Source: Glandiceps talaboti (Eukaryota > Hemichordata > Enteropneusta > Spengelidae). From it: DNA of 64,000 nucleotides. The notes beneath the pieces were generated by a model, which worked only from the letters and a program-made list of their open reading frames with translations, was not told the origin of the DNA and ran no database searches. The number at the start of each line of letters is the position of its first letter. Position 1 is the first letter of the stretch. Positions 15,590 to 29,818 of the stretch are shown here, in pieces. A program made the position numbers and the translations under genes. Location of the stretch: assembly GCF_964340395.1 (NCBI RefSeq), contig NC_135557.1, forward strand, positions 11,223,546-11,287,545, in the 5' to 3' direction.

Positions 15590-15962
15590 TGCCGGTACTG
15601 CGAGGTACGTAACAGATGGTGCTGTAAAAGAGACCGTGGTTTCCAACGATGCCAGTACAGATGACCTTTTATTTGAAACACACTAACTGCATAAATGGAA
15701 TAAGACCTTTGGAGCAATGATGCGATTGGGACAATACATACATGACACCATTTTTCATTATCATAGCAGCAATATTTTGTTTGAATACTGAATGTTAAAG
15801 TTTGGGTTGCTGTGCAGATAAAAATATGTCCAATAAATAACTAAATGAAAACAATTTGACGTCTGAATAAACTAATATATCAATAGGGTGTGGAAATAAA
15901 AGACTGACGTCTAGATTAGATATTAGCTACCGTAATATAAAACGTTTGTCATTACGGGTCAG
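15590..15962 (+). promoter_or_regulatory. Conserved upstream module before candidate 5' exon A1
   Basis: This segment is paralogous to 46,250-46,595, and its 3' part to 34,985-35,233, 38,690-38,919 and 49,800-50,013. All copies share a GTCCAATAAATAACT-type string (CCAAT box) about 130-145 bp before the exon donor and an AATATATC string nearer to it. Conservation at a fixed distance from a splice donor suggests a promoter. No transcript evidence is available. Confidence 0.4.
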
Positions 15963-16002
15963 TCCTTGGATGGTGAACAACAACTTGAAGACAGAGCTAA
16001 CG
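15963..16002 (+). other. Candidate 5' non-coding exon A1 (upstream of Ly6 gene A)
   Basis: TCCTTGGATGGTGAAC...GAGCTAACG is followed by a perfect GTAAGT donor. It contains no ATG in its conserved core. Joined to the acceptor at 19,525/19,526 it would give a 5' UTR ending CAAACACAACA before the start codon. Whether the exon begins at a start site or at the CAG before TCCTTGG is open. Confidence 0.45.
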
Positions 16003-16860
16003 GTAAGTCTGTGAACTTAACTTTCTCTTTACATTTTACAACATTCTTTATATTTTACAACATTCTTTATATTTTACAACATTTGAAAGTGTGGTGAAGT
16101 TTGCAAATGGTCAACATGAAGATGCAGTTGCTGTTATTTTTTCAGTTTTGTCGGCCCCGGAATTTATTCGTTTGACCAACTTTCGCGTTTGTAATCGCGC
16201 CGAACTACAAAGCCCTGACACTTGCCTATCTGACTCGACATACTTGCTCGGCAGTACGGCTTTCACGCAAGATAGCCAAGTCTCAGGGATATGACTGCAT
16301 GATAGACAACTTCTCTTGCCGCCTAGTTTCCACATAAAATATGAATAAATGCACACGCACATGCGCTACACAGGACGTACAGATCCTTGGTAAAAATAGT
16401 ATATAGATTGATAACCACAGTGGTACTAGTAACATGAAATCTTGCCTTTTGTTCATATCTTTCGCACGACTGGAGAGATTGTTGTTCTCAGAGGAATTCG
16501 GAACTACTCCCCCTATTTGACTATACATATACTTTTGCCGCCATTTTGGGTGTTTTATCCAGACATTTGGTCTAGAATAGAGTGTTTTTAACGAGCAGCA
16601 ACAGTCTAAAATAGTTTCCACTCATTTTGCGAGCCACCATTTCATTAGTATGGAACTGCTACAAACGTATTTTGGTTAATCAGAAAAGCAGTAATGGTCG
16701 AAAATGGGGTACTGATTTAGGGTCGAACTATTTGGAAAATGGGGCCTGGGGTAGGCAATATTGGCCACACACCCCTACCAGAGCTGACCACCGGTACCGT
16801 TCCTATAGGGGTTTGTCCATGACATTTGAATGGATATGATATTTATTGGTTGCAGAAAGA
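16003..16860. repeat. Downstream module of the exon block, copy at A
   Basis: Recurs after every other candidate 5' exon (27.1, 28.6, 30.1, 31.6, 35.3, 39.0 and 46.6 kb, to differing lengths). Landmarks in order are GAGACTTGCCTATCTGACAC-like, ACTATACATATA, and ATGGGGTACTGATTT. Short open frames in it are not conserved between copies as a family. Confidence 0.75.
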
Positions 16861-16900
16861 CCTACATGTATCATGGCTAAACACTGAAGACGTAAGGAAG

Positions 16901-17153
16901 CCTTCAGTAACAATCTGATTAAAATCCGATGTAGATGTCGGCTAATTGTGCATTGCTATCTTACCATCGTTATTTAGCTTGAATTGACCTTCGTAGTAGA
17001 TGTTTACATTTTTTAGCCTGATCGCCTCCTCTACAGGCTAAAAAATGTAAACATCTACTACGAAGGTCAATTCAAGCTAAATAACGATGGTAAGATAGCA
17101 ATGCACAATTAGCCGACATCTACATCGGATTTTAATCAGATTGCCTTCAGTAA
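16901..17153. mobile_element. Hairpin miniature transposon with 10-bp target duplication
   Basis: The 233-bp element (16,911-17,143) has two perfectly complementary 110-bp arms and a 13-base loop. Its ends are CAATCTGATTAAAATCC. It is flanked by an exact 10-bp direct repeat, CCTTCAGTAA, at 16,901-16,910 and 17,144-17,153. Nearly complete palindromes with 9-10-bp target duplications fit Mutator-like or Foldback elements; the superfamily assignment is inference. Confidence 0.9.
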
Positions 17154-17240
17154 TTACAAGGGGTGACATTTAACAAATTGGTTCGGGGGGGGGGGTAATC
17201 ATATTTTAGAAAATATAAATTAGGGGAGAGTCACGTACAT

Positions 17241-17281
<41 letters not shown>

Positions 17282-17982
17282 TTTGCATTATTTTGTCATT
17301 TTGATCCTACTGTTGCCACCTGCTCAAAATCCTATTGCTATCACATTATGCCACCACTTGCTCCATTGTAAAGTAATATCATAACATATCAGTGAAGTGC
17401 AGCAGTGAATTAACTGTTAGTTGTGGTGTGAGGAGAGGAGCAGGTCTCACAGTAGTTACGGGGAACAGACTGGTAACATATTATTGGGAGCTCTGGCCTT
17501 CAACTCAGTCAGTAGCCACCCTCTCCCCTCTTGCCCCTGCCACCACCACCTCCACCACTTTGACAAAAGGTTATAATGCATGTGCCCGAATCGCTAATGT
17601 CGTTAAATATGGTAGATCCAAAGACAGGCATTGATTAATACAAATTCACCTTGGTGGTAAGAGTGGCAAATTCCTGTCTCAAATGGGATTAAAACCCAGG
17701 ACTTCCTGTTATCTTCAGCGCTAACAACTACGCAAAAGGGAAGTGATGTAAAAAAATAAATACTACTTTTTTCATAGAAATATATGAAAAGGGGAAGGTC
17801 ATATTTTAGAGAACGTAAATTGAGTGAGGGTCCTTTTTTAGCACAGTGGACTTAGGGGAGGGTCACATTTTAATCCACAAACTGGGTTTGATCCCCCGGG
17901 CCATCTTTGTAATTACGTACAGAGAGCTCCCTTATAGACGTGTACACAAAATACAACAACTAGAAATACTACTCAAAGGCTA
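17154..17982. other. Intergenic sequence with G-run and poly(T)
   Basis: Contains a (G)10 run near 17,187, a roughly 31-base T run at 17,246-17,276, and a segment (about 17,898-17,965) that recurs at about 21,864-21,930 on the far side of gene A. No supported gene. Confidence 0.55.
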
Positions 17983-18245
17983 GTGTTGATATAACCACGC
18001 GCAGAAATCGATACAAAATAGCGATATCGCAAATTTCTTGCTACATTTTGTCTGAATGTAATAAGCTGTTTAAACATACTTCAAATAGACGCAGACACAC
18101 TGGTGCCATTTCCAGTGCCATTGTTTTGAGGGCACTGATCTACATTTGATGTCTGCATCACAGGTCTGCGTGGTGACAAGTACTTTAGTTCATTTAATAT
18201 AGACAAAATATCGCAAGAACCTGCACTTATGCAATCTTGCTAAGA
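17983..18245. mobile_element. Foldback-family copy upstream of Ly6 gene A
   Basis: Shares TTTCTTGCTACATTTTGTCT, GACGCAGACACAC and TTTGATGTCTGCATCACAGG with copies at 40,636 and 51,209. Each of these three copies lies in the interval before a Ly6 gene, so they were carried along by the gene duplication. Confidence 0.65.
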
Positions 18246-18279
18246 ATACCTTAATTAAAGTCATGTGTCATTTTTAGCA

Positions 18280-18859
18280 CAACTGAACAAGGGAGTGCTA
18301 TAGGCATGGAAATGTGTCTGTCTGTCTGTCAGTCAGTCTGTATGTCTGTCAGTCAGTCTATGTGTGTAAACATCATAAAGTCAAAAACCACTGGACCGAT
18401 TGCCAAAATATTTGTTAGGTACATTACCTTTGATATCTAGTTGGGAATCTTCCAATCAAAGTAATCTTACCACCGGTGTGTGATTTGGGTCAAGAAATCT
18501 GATTTTTAGTTTAAACAAACTTAAAATGAAAACCTACAGTATATTAGTCTGAAATTTTGTGGAAACATTATCAGGGCTGTTAAGATTAAGAATTATTCAT
18601 GACATGATAAACCCATCAGTGATATGCAAATAAGATCCAAAAATGTATCTTTTTGGTAAAAATGTAATGAAGATGCATCTGGGGCTGTATAGATGAAGAA
18701 ATATTAAACATATAATGATCTCATTAGCGATGTGCAAATGACGTGTAAAAATGTGAATTTTGGTCAAAAACATATCTCACAAAGTACTTTGTCAGTGAGA
18801 CTGGAATTTGGTGAGATCTTTCTAGACGTGTTATTCTGCAGATTTCGTTCAAAAGGTTT
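18280..18859. other. Non-coding sequence with interspersed-repeat look
   Basis: Short CTGT/CAGT tracts near 18,320-18,360, then A+T-rich sequence with ATGCAAAT-like strings leading into the 112-bp tandem repeat. No gene recognised. Confidence 0.5.
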
Positions 18860-19398
18860 TGATATAATTTACCCTAGTAACCATGACCACGCCTTTAGCA
18901 ACAGCCAAATGTCAATAGCATCATCTGGTAGGCAAGTGAGTAAACATTCAAAAAATGTATGCAAATATCCGTAACCACCATGACCACGCCCATGGCAACA
19001 GCCAAACAATGGTGTATTTCACAAAGATAATAAAAGGGAGTCTTAGAAAAATGAACAAACATTCAAAAAGTGTATGCAAATATGCCTAGCAACAAGACCA
19101 CGCCCATAGAAAAAACAAACATATTATCGTATATATTGCAAAGATGACAACAGGGAGTAATAGATAAGTGAATACACAATCAAAAAATGAATAAAAGTAT
19201 GCCTAACAACAAGACCATGCCCATAGCAACAGCCAAATGATTATGTATATGGCAAATCTAATGGGGACTAATAGACAAATGAATAAAACATTCAAAAAAA
19301 TGTATGCAAATATACCTAGCAACACGACCACGCCCATTGCAACAGCTAAACGATCACGTATATTGCAAAGATAACAACAGGGAGGGATAAGCAACTGG
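18860..19398. repeat. About 112-bp tandem repeat, 4 to 5 diverged copies
   Basis: Each unit carries GACCACGCCCATAGCAACAG-like sequence, an ATGTATGCAAATAT string and an AACAGGGAGTAATAGA-like string. The array ends about 140 bp before coding exon 1 of Ly6 gene A and is not seen before genes B or C. Confidence 0.85.
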
Positions 19399-19536
19399 AC
19401 AATAATTCTGTAAATAAACACCTATATGTAGCATGGATCAGCATGTGGATAAACATTTATAAAAAGTGTACAGTTGTGCTACAACACCATTGGCCCTATG
19501 ATTGTTTTCATTTTCTTTTAATTAGCAAACACAACA

Positions 19537-21485
19537 ATGGCACAGAGTATCAAGATTGGAGTGTGTCTCGTTGTCTTGGCATTGATAGCTACAGGTAAGT
19601 ATAGGAAAGCATATGAAAACGAATTTAAAGCACTCTTTCAGAATAACAGCAAACATAAATATGTCTCACGACGTACATGTCATGCGATTGTTAACATATT
19701 ATTCTGAATATTTTCAGTTTATAATTGTACTGATACCATTGCAAGGAATAGGGTGAGAGAAACAAAATCACAAATTATACTAACAAGTCAACATGTGTGA
19801 ACGAAAGCTGAAATGTTGCTTTGTGTTTTTTAAACAAATAGTGACCTGCATAGAGCTCCAATGTAAATAACATAAATTACACAAATATGTAAACTAGACG
19901 AAACTAGACGAAAACTAAATACCAATAAAAGCGAACGTTTCTTAAAATCTAAAGTATGGTAATTTGCAACTTCGAATGTCAAAAAATTCAAGCAAAGAGC
20001 TTCTAGCCAGTTGTAACAGAAAGGGGATAAGAGCTCAGGGAAGAAATCAGATTTTATCAACCAAATATCAATAAGAGCGAATGTTTCTTAACTTCAAAAT
20101 CGTATTTCTGTTTTTGTAAACTTAGTTAAACTAGTAAGTATCACGTGACTCTAAGAAGACTTTATAGGGACAAGAATCTTAACATGTTTTTATATGTACT
20201 ACTACAGGTGGCCTTGCCCTGACATGCTATACATGTGAATGGAATACATCAGGGATTGGTAGCGATGACAACTGTAAGGAAATCGACGCAGTGGAGTCAA
20301 ACTCAGAAACCTGTGATGAAGTGGAAGATCAGTGTGCGGCAAGATAACTTTGTAGTCTAAGAAATATTGGTTATTTTCTCTTTTAACCATTGCGTTGTAG
20401 CACTATTACTAATACTATTACTAATACACATGGCCACATACATACATACATACATACATACATACATACATACATACATACATACATACATACATACATA
20501 CATACACACACACGCACAGATGCAGAGATACATACATACATACATACATACATACATACATACATACATACATACATACATACATACATACATACATACA
20601 TACATACACACACATGCATACATACATAAATACATACATACATACATAAATAAATACATACATACATACATACATACATACATACATACATACATACATA
20701 CATACACACACGCACAGATGCAGAGATACATACATACATACATACATACATACATACATACATACATACATACATACATACATACATACATACATACATA
20801 CATACATGTATACATACATACATACATACATACACACATAGGCAATACACGATGAAACAAATGCATTCTTTTTAAAGAAAACTATGACAGTCATTAAATT
20901 CTCATTCAACTTTGTCATCTATTTACATTTGAAACCGTTTTATCAACAGACAACAGTTATCTATGCCTTGTATAAACCTCTAACAGTGAGCCGTTGGTGT
21001 GCCAGTTCATGTGATGCAGGAGAAACCATGGATAATGGGAACGGTAAGCTGGCTATCTTTATTTGGGTTAAAATAGTAGCAACTGAAAGATATTCTGTAG
21101 AATACAGTTACCTCCATCAAGCCAGAGGTTCATTAAAACAATAATGGACTTCTATACATGAATAGTGCCCTAGTGAAATTAGAATATAAATAACGTTCGC
21201 TCTATGTAAATTGAGGTCACTGTGGGTCACCATAGTCCTAACCATGTGACTCGATCTACGGCAATCACTGAAAGCTGTGTGGAAACGAAGTGTTGTAAAA
21301 TGTTATGTAATTTGGAAATGTAGATTCACGTATTTTAATAAGTAACATGATTTTGATTGACAGGTGAAGTAAGACGCTGCTGTTCAGATGATGATTGTAA
21401 CGACAAAGATGGCGGCTCTACCTTGGTTATTTCTACTCTGACACTTATCATGGCGTCTGTTTTCTCAGTCGTATGCATCTATTAA
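19537..21485 (+). CDS. Ly6/uPAR three-finger protein A, GPI-anchored (four coding exons)
   Basis: Exons 19537-19594, 20208-20338, 20950-21043 and 21364-21485 join into 134 residues with phases 1, 0, 1. Residues 1 to about 20 (MAQSIKIGVCLVVLALIATG) are the signal peptide. The mature domain has ten cysteines in three-finger spacing: CYTC at the start, single cysteines through the loops, then CCSDDDCN, the family's terminal CC-x4-CN motif. The hydrophobic end ([17 protein letters not shown]) after a GG/S segment fits a GPI attachment signal, so the product should sit on the outer cell surface. The ligand is unknown. The donor after exon 2 is GC (TGTGCG/GCAAGA), where B and C have GT. The acceptor at 19,526 lies 11 bases before the ATG, so a 5' UTR intron is likely. 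Paralogue of B and C. Confidence 0.85.
20435..20832. repeat. (CATA)n tract in intron 2 of Ly6 gene A
   Basis: Long CATA runs are interrupted twice by the same CACACGCACAGATGCAGAGA block (about 20,510 and 20,705), so the array itself was duplicated. Genes B and C carry CATA tracts in the same intron. Confidence 0.96.
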
Positions 21486-21815
21486 AACGCCAATTCGATT
21501 TTTTATCGGAATGGCAAAGGCTGACAGTAGTGTTTGAAACTGTATTGTTATGGTAACGGAAATCAATAATCACGTGACAGAAAATTAATCTATAATTACC
21601 AAAATTACAACAAAAACAACAACAGCAACAACAATTTTTTGCTGGACTTTTAATTTTGTCTAAATTGCATTGTACTTTGTTAGTATTGCATCAGCTGAAA
21701 TTGGAGCATTTAGGAATTGATTGTTGCATACTCGAATCTCGAATTATTTGATATACTTTATATTTACGAGACAATTTGTGTAGTTTATATAATTTCACCT
21801 TTTACACGACTGGAA

Positions 21816-21821
21816 AATAAT
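21816..21821 (+). terminator. Degenerate poly(A) signal, Ly6 gene A
   Basis: AATAAT stands where the paralogues have AATAAA (43,915 and 55,319), in the aligned context after an ACGACTGG-like string. A single-base variant of this kind usually processes less efficiently. Confidence 0.45.
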
Positions 21822-21859
21822 GGGAATTTAACTGAACATCAAAATTCTTTCAATTTTTC

Positions 21860-23935
21860 CTAGGGCCCTCCCCATTGTAATTACTTACAGAAAGCTCCCT
21901 TAAAAACGTGTACACAAAACGCGACAACGCGACATTCTTTCGTCTGGTCATTTTGAAATAATGAAAGAAATGTGGACGTCATCTTTTATTTTCCCATAGA
22001 CTTTAACACATGAGTCGGCGGCCATTTTGGATTATACAATTCTGACGACATATTGACCTCAATTTCAAAACTTTGCACCGTGACCCCTGTTTCTCTCTCT
22101 TTATTTTATGTGAGAATGGGCTGGACGTTTTCTCAAAGTGACAGCAACAGATTAAACAGTCAAATTCACGATACAATAATTTAGTTTAACAGCCCTCTAA
22201 ATATATTTGTAAGTTGTCTTTGGTGTCAGGAAATAGGAATATAGGAATGTACGTACATTCGGGTCATGCACTGTCGAAGTGCCTTTTACATGCAAGGACA
22301 TTGTACAATATTTGACAAATTATTTAAAATCCGATTTCGATATTCTTGGCAAGATAAATAGAAGACGCCTGCAATTTTTGTATAAAACTTTGAAACAAAT
22401 ATTTAAAAAAAATATCCATCAGAATTGTTTCACAAAGACAAAACACGACTGATTCATTGCACTCTGTTGTTGCTAGATATACCAAAATTTAATACACGTA
22501 CATGTAGTTGCCGGGTCGAAAGTAGGGCGCCATCTTCGGCCAATATCGCCGCGCCCAGGGTAAGATTTATGGTCGGATATAAACGGGAGACCCTACCTTC
22601 CAAGTCGTGTGATATACATACCTTACACCTGACACGCTGTCAATAACACGTGACCCTTGAATGAGTATACCAGTACCCAAGTTCAATAACGAACATGCTG
22701 TGTTCAGTGTTAATTTTGACTAGCCCTTGCCCTCTCAGCTTTGAATTTTAGGCCATTAACGACTTGATGCATACACGGGAAAGGAGCGAGAACAATGTCA
22801 GAATCGAGTTCCGGCTTACTCCGTCCTCAAGCAGGAACTAAGTATTAAAAAGGCAGAATTAAAGAATCGACTCTCGACTCGTATTTTGTAGCATCCACAA
22901 AAACTGATGATACTTTAGTTCCAAAGTAACTTTAACCTTCCTTTACTGGAGACTTGTCATATTTGACTGTATGGCACACGTAAACTGAAAATAACACAAT
23001 AAATAACACTTGTAAATACAAAATACCACACTCTCTCGTGACAACTTAGGTGAATAGCGCCACCTATTGACACGATTGAGAAATCAACTCCGATCCAATA
23101 CTTTAACACTGGTACAGTTATGTGTCCTTACATGAGTTTTAGCATGGTAGTTGTGCTCAAAACATGATATGAACTTATGTCCATTCATAATATATTTCGC
23201 AAAGTCTAACATCAAAGTAAAAGTCTTAAAATTTTGTCGTATCTCAATCATGATGGTAAAATTCACATCCGGGTGCAATCGTGACGGTGAAAATCGATGG
23301 TAACAGCGATGATAACTTGCAACAAAACAGATCTAAAACTTGATAGTTTACATTCAAAATACATAAATGTGTTTCACATAGTTCTCAAGTATGTACACAC
23401 TTCCGTTATTGGGGTTAACTCGTCTGTAGTCAAGTAATAATGTGGAATATTTCATCCGACATATGTTGGCGAAAAAGGAGCATTTCGAAATCTTTCCCCC
23501 CCCCCCTTACAATGCGCATGTGCGAGCGCCCTCAACCTACATCTAGCGAAATCTAAGCCACAACACCACGTACAGTCCTTGTCTGACCCGTCTGCAAGCG
23601 TGTAACCTTTGGTGAACCAGGTAGTACAGTCTCAAGGCATAGCTTTAGTCTACAGAACGAATAGTCAATATGAGAGTACTAGTAGCCTAGAATTCGAAGA
23701 TTCAATGTGCCTTTGGCTGCTGGAGCACTTGACGAGTTTGGAAGAGTGCTGTTCAATCTCTAGTTCCTATTCTACAACAATGTGACAAGAGAACGATGGC
23801 TTTTGCATATTTCTCCTGATTTGCTACGTTGTATGTTTACAGTGCTTACGCTGGGCTTACTCGTAGGTTTACTGTGCTTATGTCGTCTAACACATGATGT
23901 AGCATGTGTACAGTAGATGACATTTATTTGAACAA
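21860..23935. other. Intergenic sequence downstream of gene A
   Basis: No supported gene. A fragment of the TACTCCGTC repeat family lies at about 22,790-22,850. The segment at 22,500-22,600 is locally more G+C-rich with several CG dinucleotides. C-run near 23,497. Short open frames lack splice context or family motifs. Confidence 0.5.
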
Positions 23936-23939
23936 GCTT

Positions 23940-24003
23940 GTGAGTGAGTGAGTGAGTGAGTGAGTGGGTGAGTAAGTGAGTGAGTGAGTGAGTGAGTGAG
24001 TAA
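23940..24003. repeat. (GTGA)n microsatellite
   Basis: About 15 units with single interruptions. The same motif precedes the exon-block upstream module at 34.8, 38.5 and 49.7 kb. Confidence 0.95.
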
Positions 24004-24109
24004 GAGGAAGTAAAAACAATTAGTCTACTTGTGCTACTTGAAGCCTGTCTCTCATTTAAGGGTGATATATTTGTAATAGTGAGACAATGAAAAAACACTA
24101 AAAAGACTT

Positions 24110-24555
<446 letters not shown>

Positions 24556-24559
24556 TGTC

Positions 24560-25150
24560 TGACAAAACAAACAGTAAATGATGCGTCATACTACTGAGGA
24601 AACACGCATTCTGATTGGATGATAAAGTTCAGGCTTAGATCTAAACAACCGCATTGCATTCATCAGGGAGGTGCGTGATAAGTTACGCACAACAGTATAA
24701 CGCGGAAGTGATTTTGTTATGATATGAAACAGCATTTTTAGACTTTCAAAAATGAATTCGTAGTCACAGGTGATGTATAAGTATGTTAGTTGACAAATAC
24801 TGTTCTACATTCTGCTGCTCGAGGTCCTTTTTCCGGTAAATATAACGGCTCGCATAATATATATAATTATTATACGTATCAAACTTAATATTTAGATCAC
24901 TTCAACTCTCTCTTTCGTTCTCTCTCTGAAAGCTTGTTTCATTAGTCGATATATAACTCACATATAACGAGTAGTGTACAGAGTACCTTCAACTTTAAAA
25001 TGCCAGATGCAGATGGCAGATTTATCAAAATCTTTTACAATTTGTTATGTTAGTTTGTATATGTGTTACACCCAATCCGAGAAACTGCCAAATTCATGAA
25101 ATGTGCAGGTAACTTTGCCCAGTTTAACGTTGCCAGTTTAATGTCACAAT
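24560..25150. other. Intergenic sequence, no gene recognised
   Basis: A+T-rich. Contains one ATATATAACTCACATATAACG string related to the upstream part of the 1.48-kb units. Nothing else supported. Confidence 0.5.
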
Positions 25151-25320
25151 ACATAACCCGGAAGAAATTGTGTACTAAAATGTATCAGTATCAACCTGAT
25201 ATTTTTCTTAAGGCACTTTTTGCCTAAAATTTATGCTTGTCAATTTTATTATCAGTTTGCTAATTTGGTCTTAACATTGCAATTATTTGCATCCCACAGT
25301 TTGTTGTAGTAATAGGACAA

Positions 25321-25552
<232 letters not shown>

Positions 25553-25739
25553 GAAGAATTTCTATATCAATTTTATTATCAGTTTGCTAATTTGTTAATC
25601 GTAATATCGCAAATATTTGCAACCCACAGTTTGCTGTAGTAATGCGACAATTCTCATGAGCTCAGGTTGTGTGTGTGTACCTCTGTCTGTATGCCTGTCT
25701 GTCCCTCTCTGTCTCAATCGATTTAATTTTATATTTCTG

Positions 25740-26613
<874 letters not shown>

Positions 26614-26911
26614 ACTCATCCCTCCTCTCTTCCCGATCCATCCAGTCTCAGACATATGTCTCAGACATCTAACACCTCTACTTCTTTGGATTTAAATTAG
26701 ACCATTCTCATTATCATATCTAAATCCAGTTTACACACTAGACAAGAACAAATGATGTTGTCCGAAACGTGTCTGTTTTACAAATAATACAAATGAGGAA
26801 GAAGAAAACTTGTAATGAGTCAAAATAAATAAACAAGGCTTGTTTCAACAGTCACTATACACTCATATAACGTGTAGTGTACAAATTTACTTCATCTTTA
26901 ATACAGATGAC

Positions 26912-26970
26912 GTATGTATGTATGTATATATATATATATATATACATACACATATATATATATATATATA
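26912..26970. repeat. (TATG)/(TA)n tract
   Basis: Short TATG run followed by two TA runs. Absent from the other units at this point. Confidence 0.9.
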
Positions 26971-27040
26971 TACAAGAATACTTTAGATTTAGGATGTGGG
27001 AAAAAAATGATATAAGCTGTATTTCTCATTTCGTAACCAG

Positions 27041-27083
27041 TCATTACACGGTGAACAACACCTTTAAGAAAGAACAGCTAGCG
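27041..27083 (+). other. Candidate 5' non-coding exon B1
   Basis: TCATTACACGGTGAACAAC through AACAGCTAGCG, then GTAAGT. CAG precedes it, as in most copies. Confidence 0.4.
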
Positions 27084-28335
27084 GTAAGTCTTTGAACTTC
27101 ATTTGTTTTCTTCTAAATTCTGCATACTTTGAACTTGTCGTATATTGTATATACTAATAAATGACTAATATGAAACTGTAATAGCTGTTATCTTTTCAAT
27201 GTTGTTGGTTAAGGTTTTTCTGGCTAATATCTTGTTTTGCAATCTTCCTTTTTTTAATCGGGATATTTTTAAACCAGATATCCAATTTTCAGGGCTGAGA
27301 CTTCATGATAGACAACTTCTCTTGCCTCCAAATTCCCAAATCAGTACGAATAAACGTCGATGACGATTTACCAAATCAGACATACAAGATTTCAAATACG
27401 TTTACAATTATGCAATAGCTGAGTAACACTGTCTAGATTTCTAACTTCAGTGGTTCTAATGACATTACATCTTGTGTTTTTTTTTATTCGTCATACCTTT
27501 CTCATGATGCAAGATGTTGTTTTTCTCTAGAGTGAGATCTAGAGGCTACTCCCTTTATTTGACTATACATACATTTGGCTGCCTGGGATTAGGGATGTGT
27601 TTTCAAGCTCGTTGCTCTATAATGGAGTGGTTTTGTTTCATGAGCTGAAAAGTCTAAATGTGATCCACTCGACTTTTTATTTTATTTTGCTTTGTCTTAA
27701 ATATGGTCCATTGTCGCACAAATCATAAATGTGCCGTTAATTGTGCCTAAAATGGTGTCTTCTGTGGGGAAAATGCAAGACTGAGAACAACATTTTGCGA
27801 TCCGCGATGTCCTTAGTATGGAACTGCTACAAATGTATTTAGTCTAAAAATTGATCTAAAAACAATAATGGTTTAAAATGGGGTACTGATTTTGGGCCAA
27901 AATATGTCTAACATGAGGTTTGGGTTTGGCAGTTTTGGCCACGTACCCTTACCAGAGCCGACAACTGGCATGATACTGTTCAAGTTTCTTTTCTCTACGA
28001 GATTCGAGTGGATATTATAAGAATGCCCTTGTCGTATCAATATTGGTTGCAGAAAGACTTACATGTAATAGAAAAATATATGGGAGTCTCTATTTTCAAA
28101 TTAAATGAAACAGGTGTGCCTTTTATGATGTACCTTGTTAATATATGATTTCTAAGAGTACGTGACTATTTCTTATCTTTCCATGTATTTAAATCTCATC
28201 AGTGTTTTGTTAATACCGTGTCTACCAATTAGCCTGACTAGATCAATATACTAAGCCTGATAGCCAAATCTCAAAGTGTCTGGAATAAGTTGCTCGCTAT
28301 TATATCAGTGTCACTGGACAAAAACAAGTGACGCT

Positions 28336-29818
28336 GTTCGAAACTTGTCTGTTTTTACAAATAATTCAAAAGGGGAAGAAGGGAACTTGTAATGAGTCAA
28401 ATTATGCAAACAAATAAACAATGATTGTTTCATTAGTCAATATACACTCATAAAACTAGTGGTGTACAAACTACATTCAATTTTGAAACAGATGACGGAT
28501 TCATTGGAATCCCTTAAATTTAGGGTGTGGAACATGGTTTGATATTAGCTATATTTCTCATTTCGTGGTCAGTCGTTGGACGGTGAACAACAACTTAAAG
28601 AAAGAGCAGCTAGCGGTAAGTCTTTGAACTTTGCATTTTGTTTTTAAATTCTGCAAACTTTTAAAATTGTGGTATAATGTTTACTAATGATGTATACGAA
28701 GCTGTAGTGGCTGTTATCCTTTCAATTTTTTTGGCTAAAGAAATTCTGACCGACGCCTTGTTTGCCAACTTTTTCGTTGTAATTGCTCCAAACTGCATGG
28801 CAGAGAGACTTGCCTATCTGACACGCCATACTTGCTCGGCAGTGTATATATAGACGACATTTTAAAGCCAGATATTCAATTCGCAGAGCTGCGACTGCAC
28901 GATAGACATCTTCTCTTGCCGCCTAATTTCAACACCAGTAGGATTAAATATTTTCCTTTTTTATTCGTTATAAATTTCTCTAGACACAATATATTTTTCT
29001 GTAGAGGATGAGGCTTATTCAGCTATTTGACTATACGTGCATTTGGCTGCCTTGGATTACGGTTTGAACTCTTTGGTCTATAATAAAGTATTTGTGGGTT
29101 TTTTTTCAAGAGCTGGAGTCTAAATGAGATCCACTTTAGGTTTTTTTTTCTTTCTTTGTTTTCGATTTTGCTTTGTATTAAATGTGGTACATTGTCGAAG
29201 AAATCATAAATGTCCACATAATTGTACCTAAAATGTTACCTTCTGTATGGAAAATGCAAGACTGTAAACGGCATTTTGTCATCCGCAATTTCCTCAGTAT
29301 GGAAATGCTACAAATGTATTTAAGTCTAAAATTTGATCTATAAAATAGTTTAAAATGGGGTACTGATTTTGGGCCGAAATGTGTCTAACATGAGGTTTGG
29401 GTTTGGCAGTTTTGGCCACGTACCCTTACCAGAGCCGACAACTGGCATGATACCGTTCAAGTTTTTTTCTCTACGGGATTTGAGTGGATATTATAAGAAT
29501 GCCCTTGCCGTATCAATATTGGTTGCAGAAAGCAGTCTCTATTACATGTAATAGAAAAATATCTGGCAGTCTCTATTTTCAAATTAAACGAAACAGGTGT
29601 GCCTTTTATGATGTACCTTGTTAATATATGATTTCTAAGAGTACGTGACTATTTCTTATCTTTCCATGTATTTAAATCTCATCAGTGTTTTGTTAATTCC
29701 GTGTCTACCAATTAGCCTGACTAGATCAATATTCTAAGCCTGATAGCCAAATCTCAAAGTGTCTGGAATAAGTTGCTCGCTATTATATCAGTGTCACTGG
29801 ACAAAAACAAGTGACGCT
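28336..29818. repeat. Exon-block unit 1 (1,483 bp)
   Basis: Head-to-tail copy nearly identical to unit 2 (1,481 bp). It contains candidate exon B2 and the full downstream module. Confidence 0.92.
28573..28615 (+). other. Candidate 5' non-coding exon B2
   Basis: 43-nt segment TCGTTGGACGGTGAAC...CAGCTAGCG followed by GTAAGT. Identical to B3. Confidence 0.45.

Larger units (their letters stand above)
26760..28335. repeat. Exon-block unit 0 (diverged, about 1.58 kb)
   Basis: Aligns over most of its length with units 1 and 2 but has extra TATG/TA sequence at about 26,912-26,970. Contains candidate exon B1. Confidence 0.75.
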
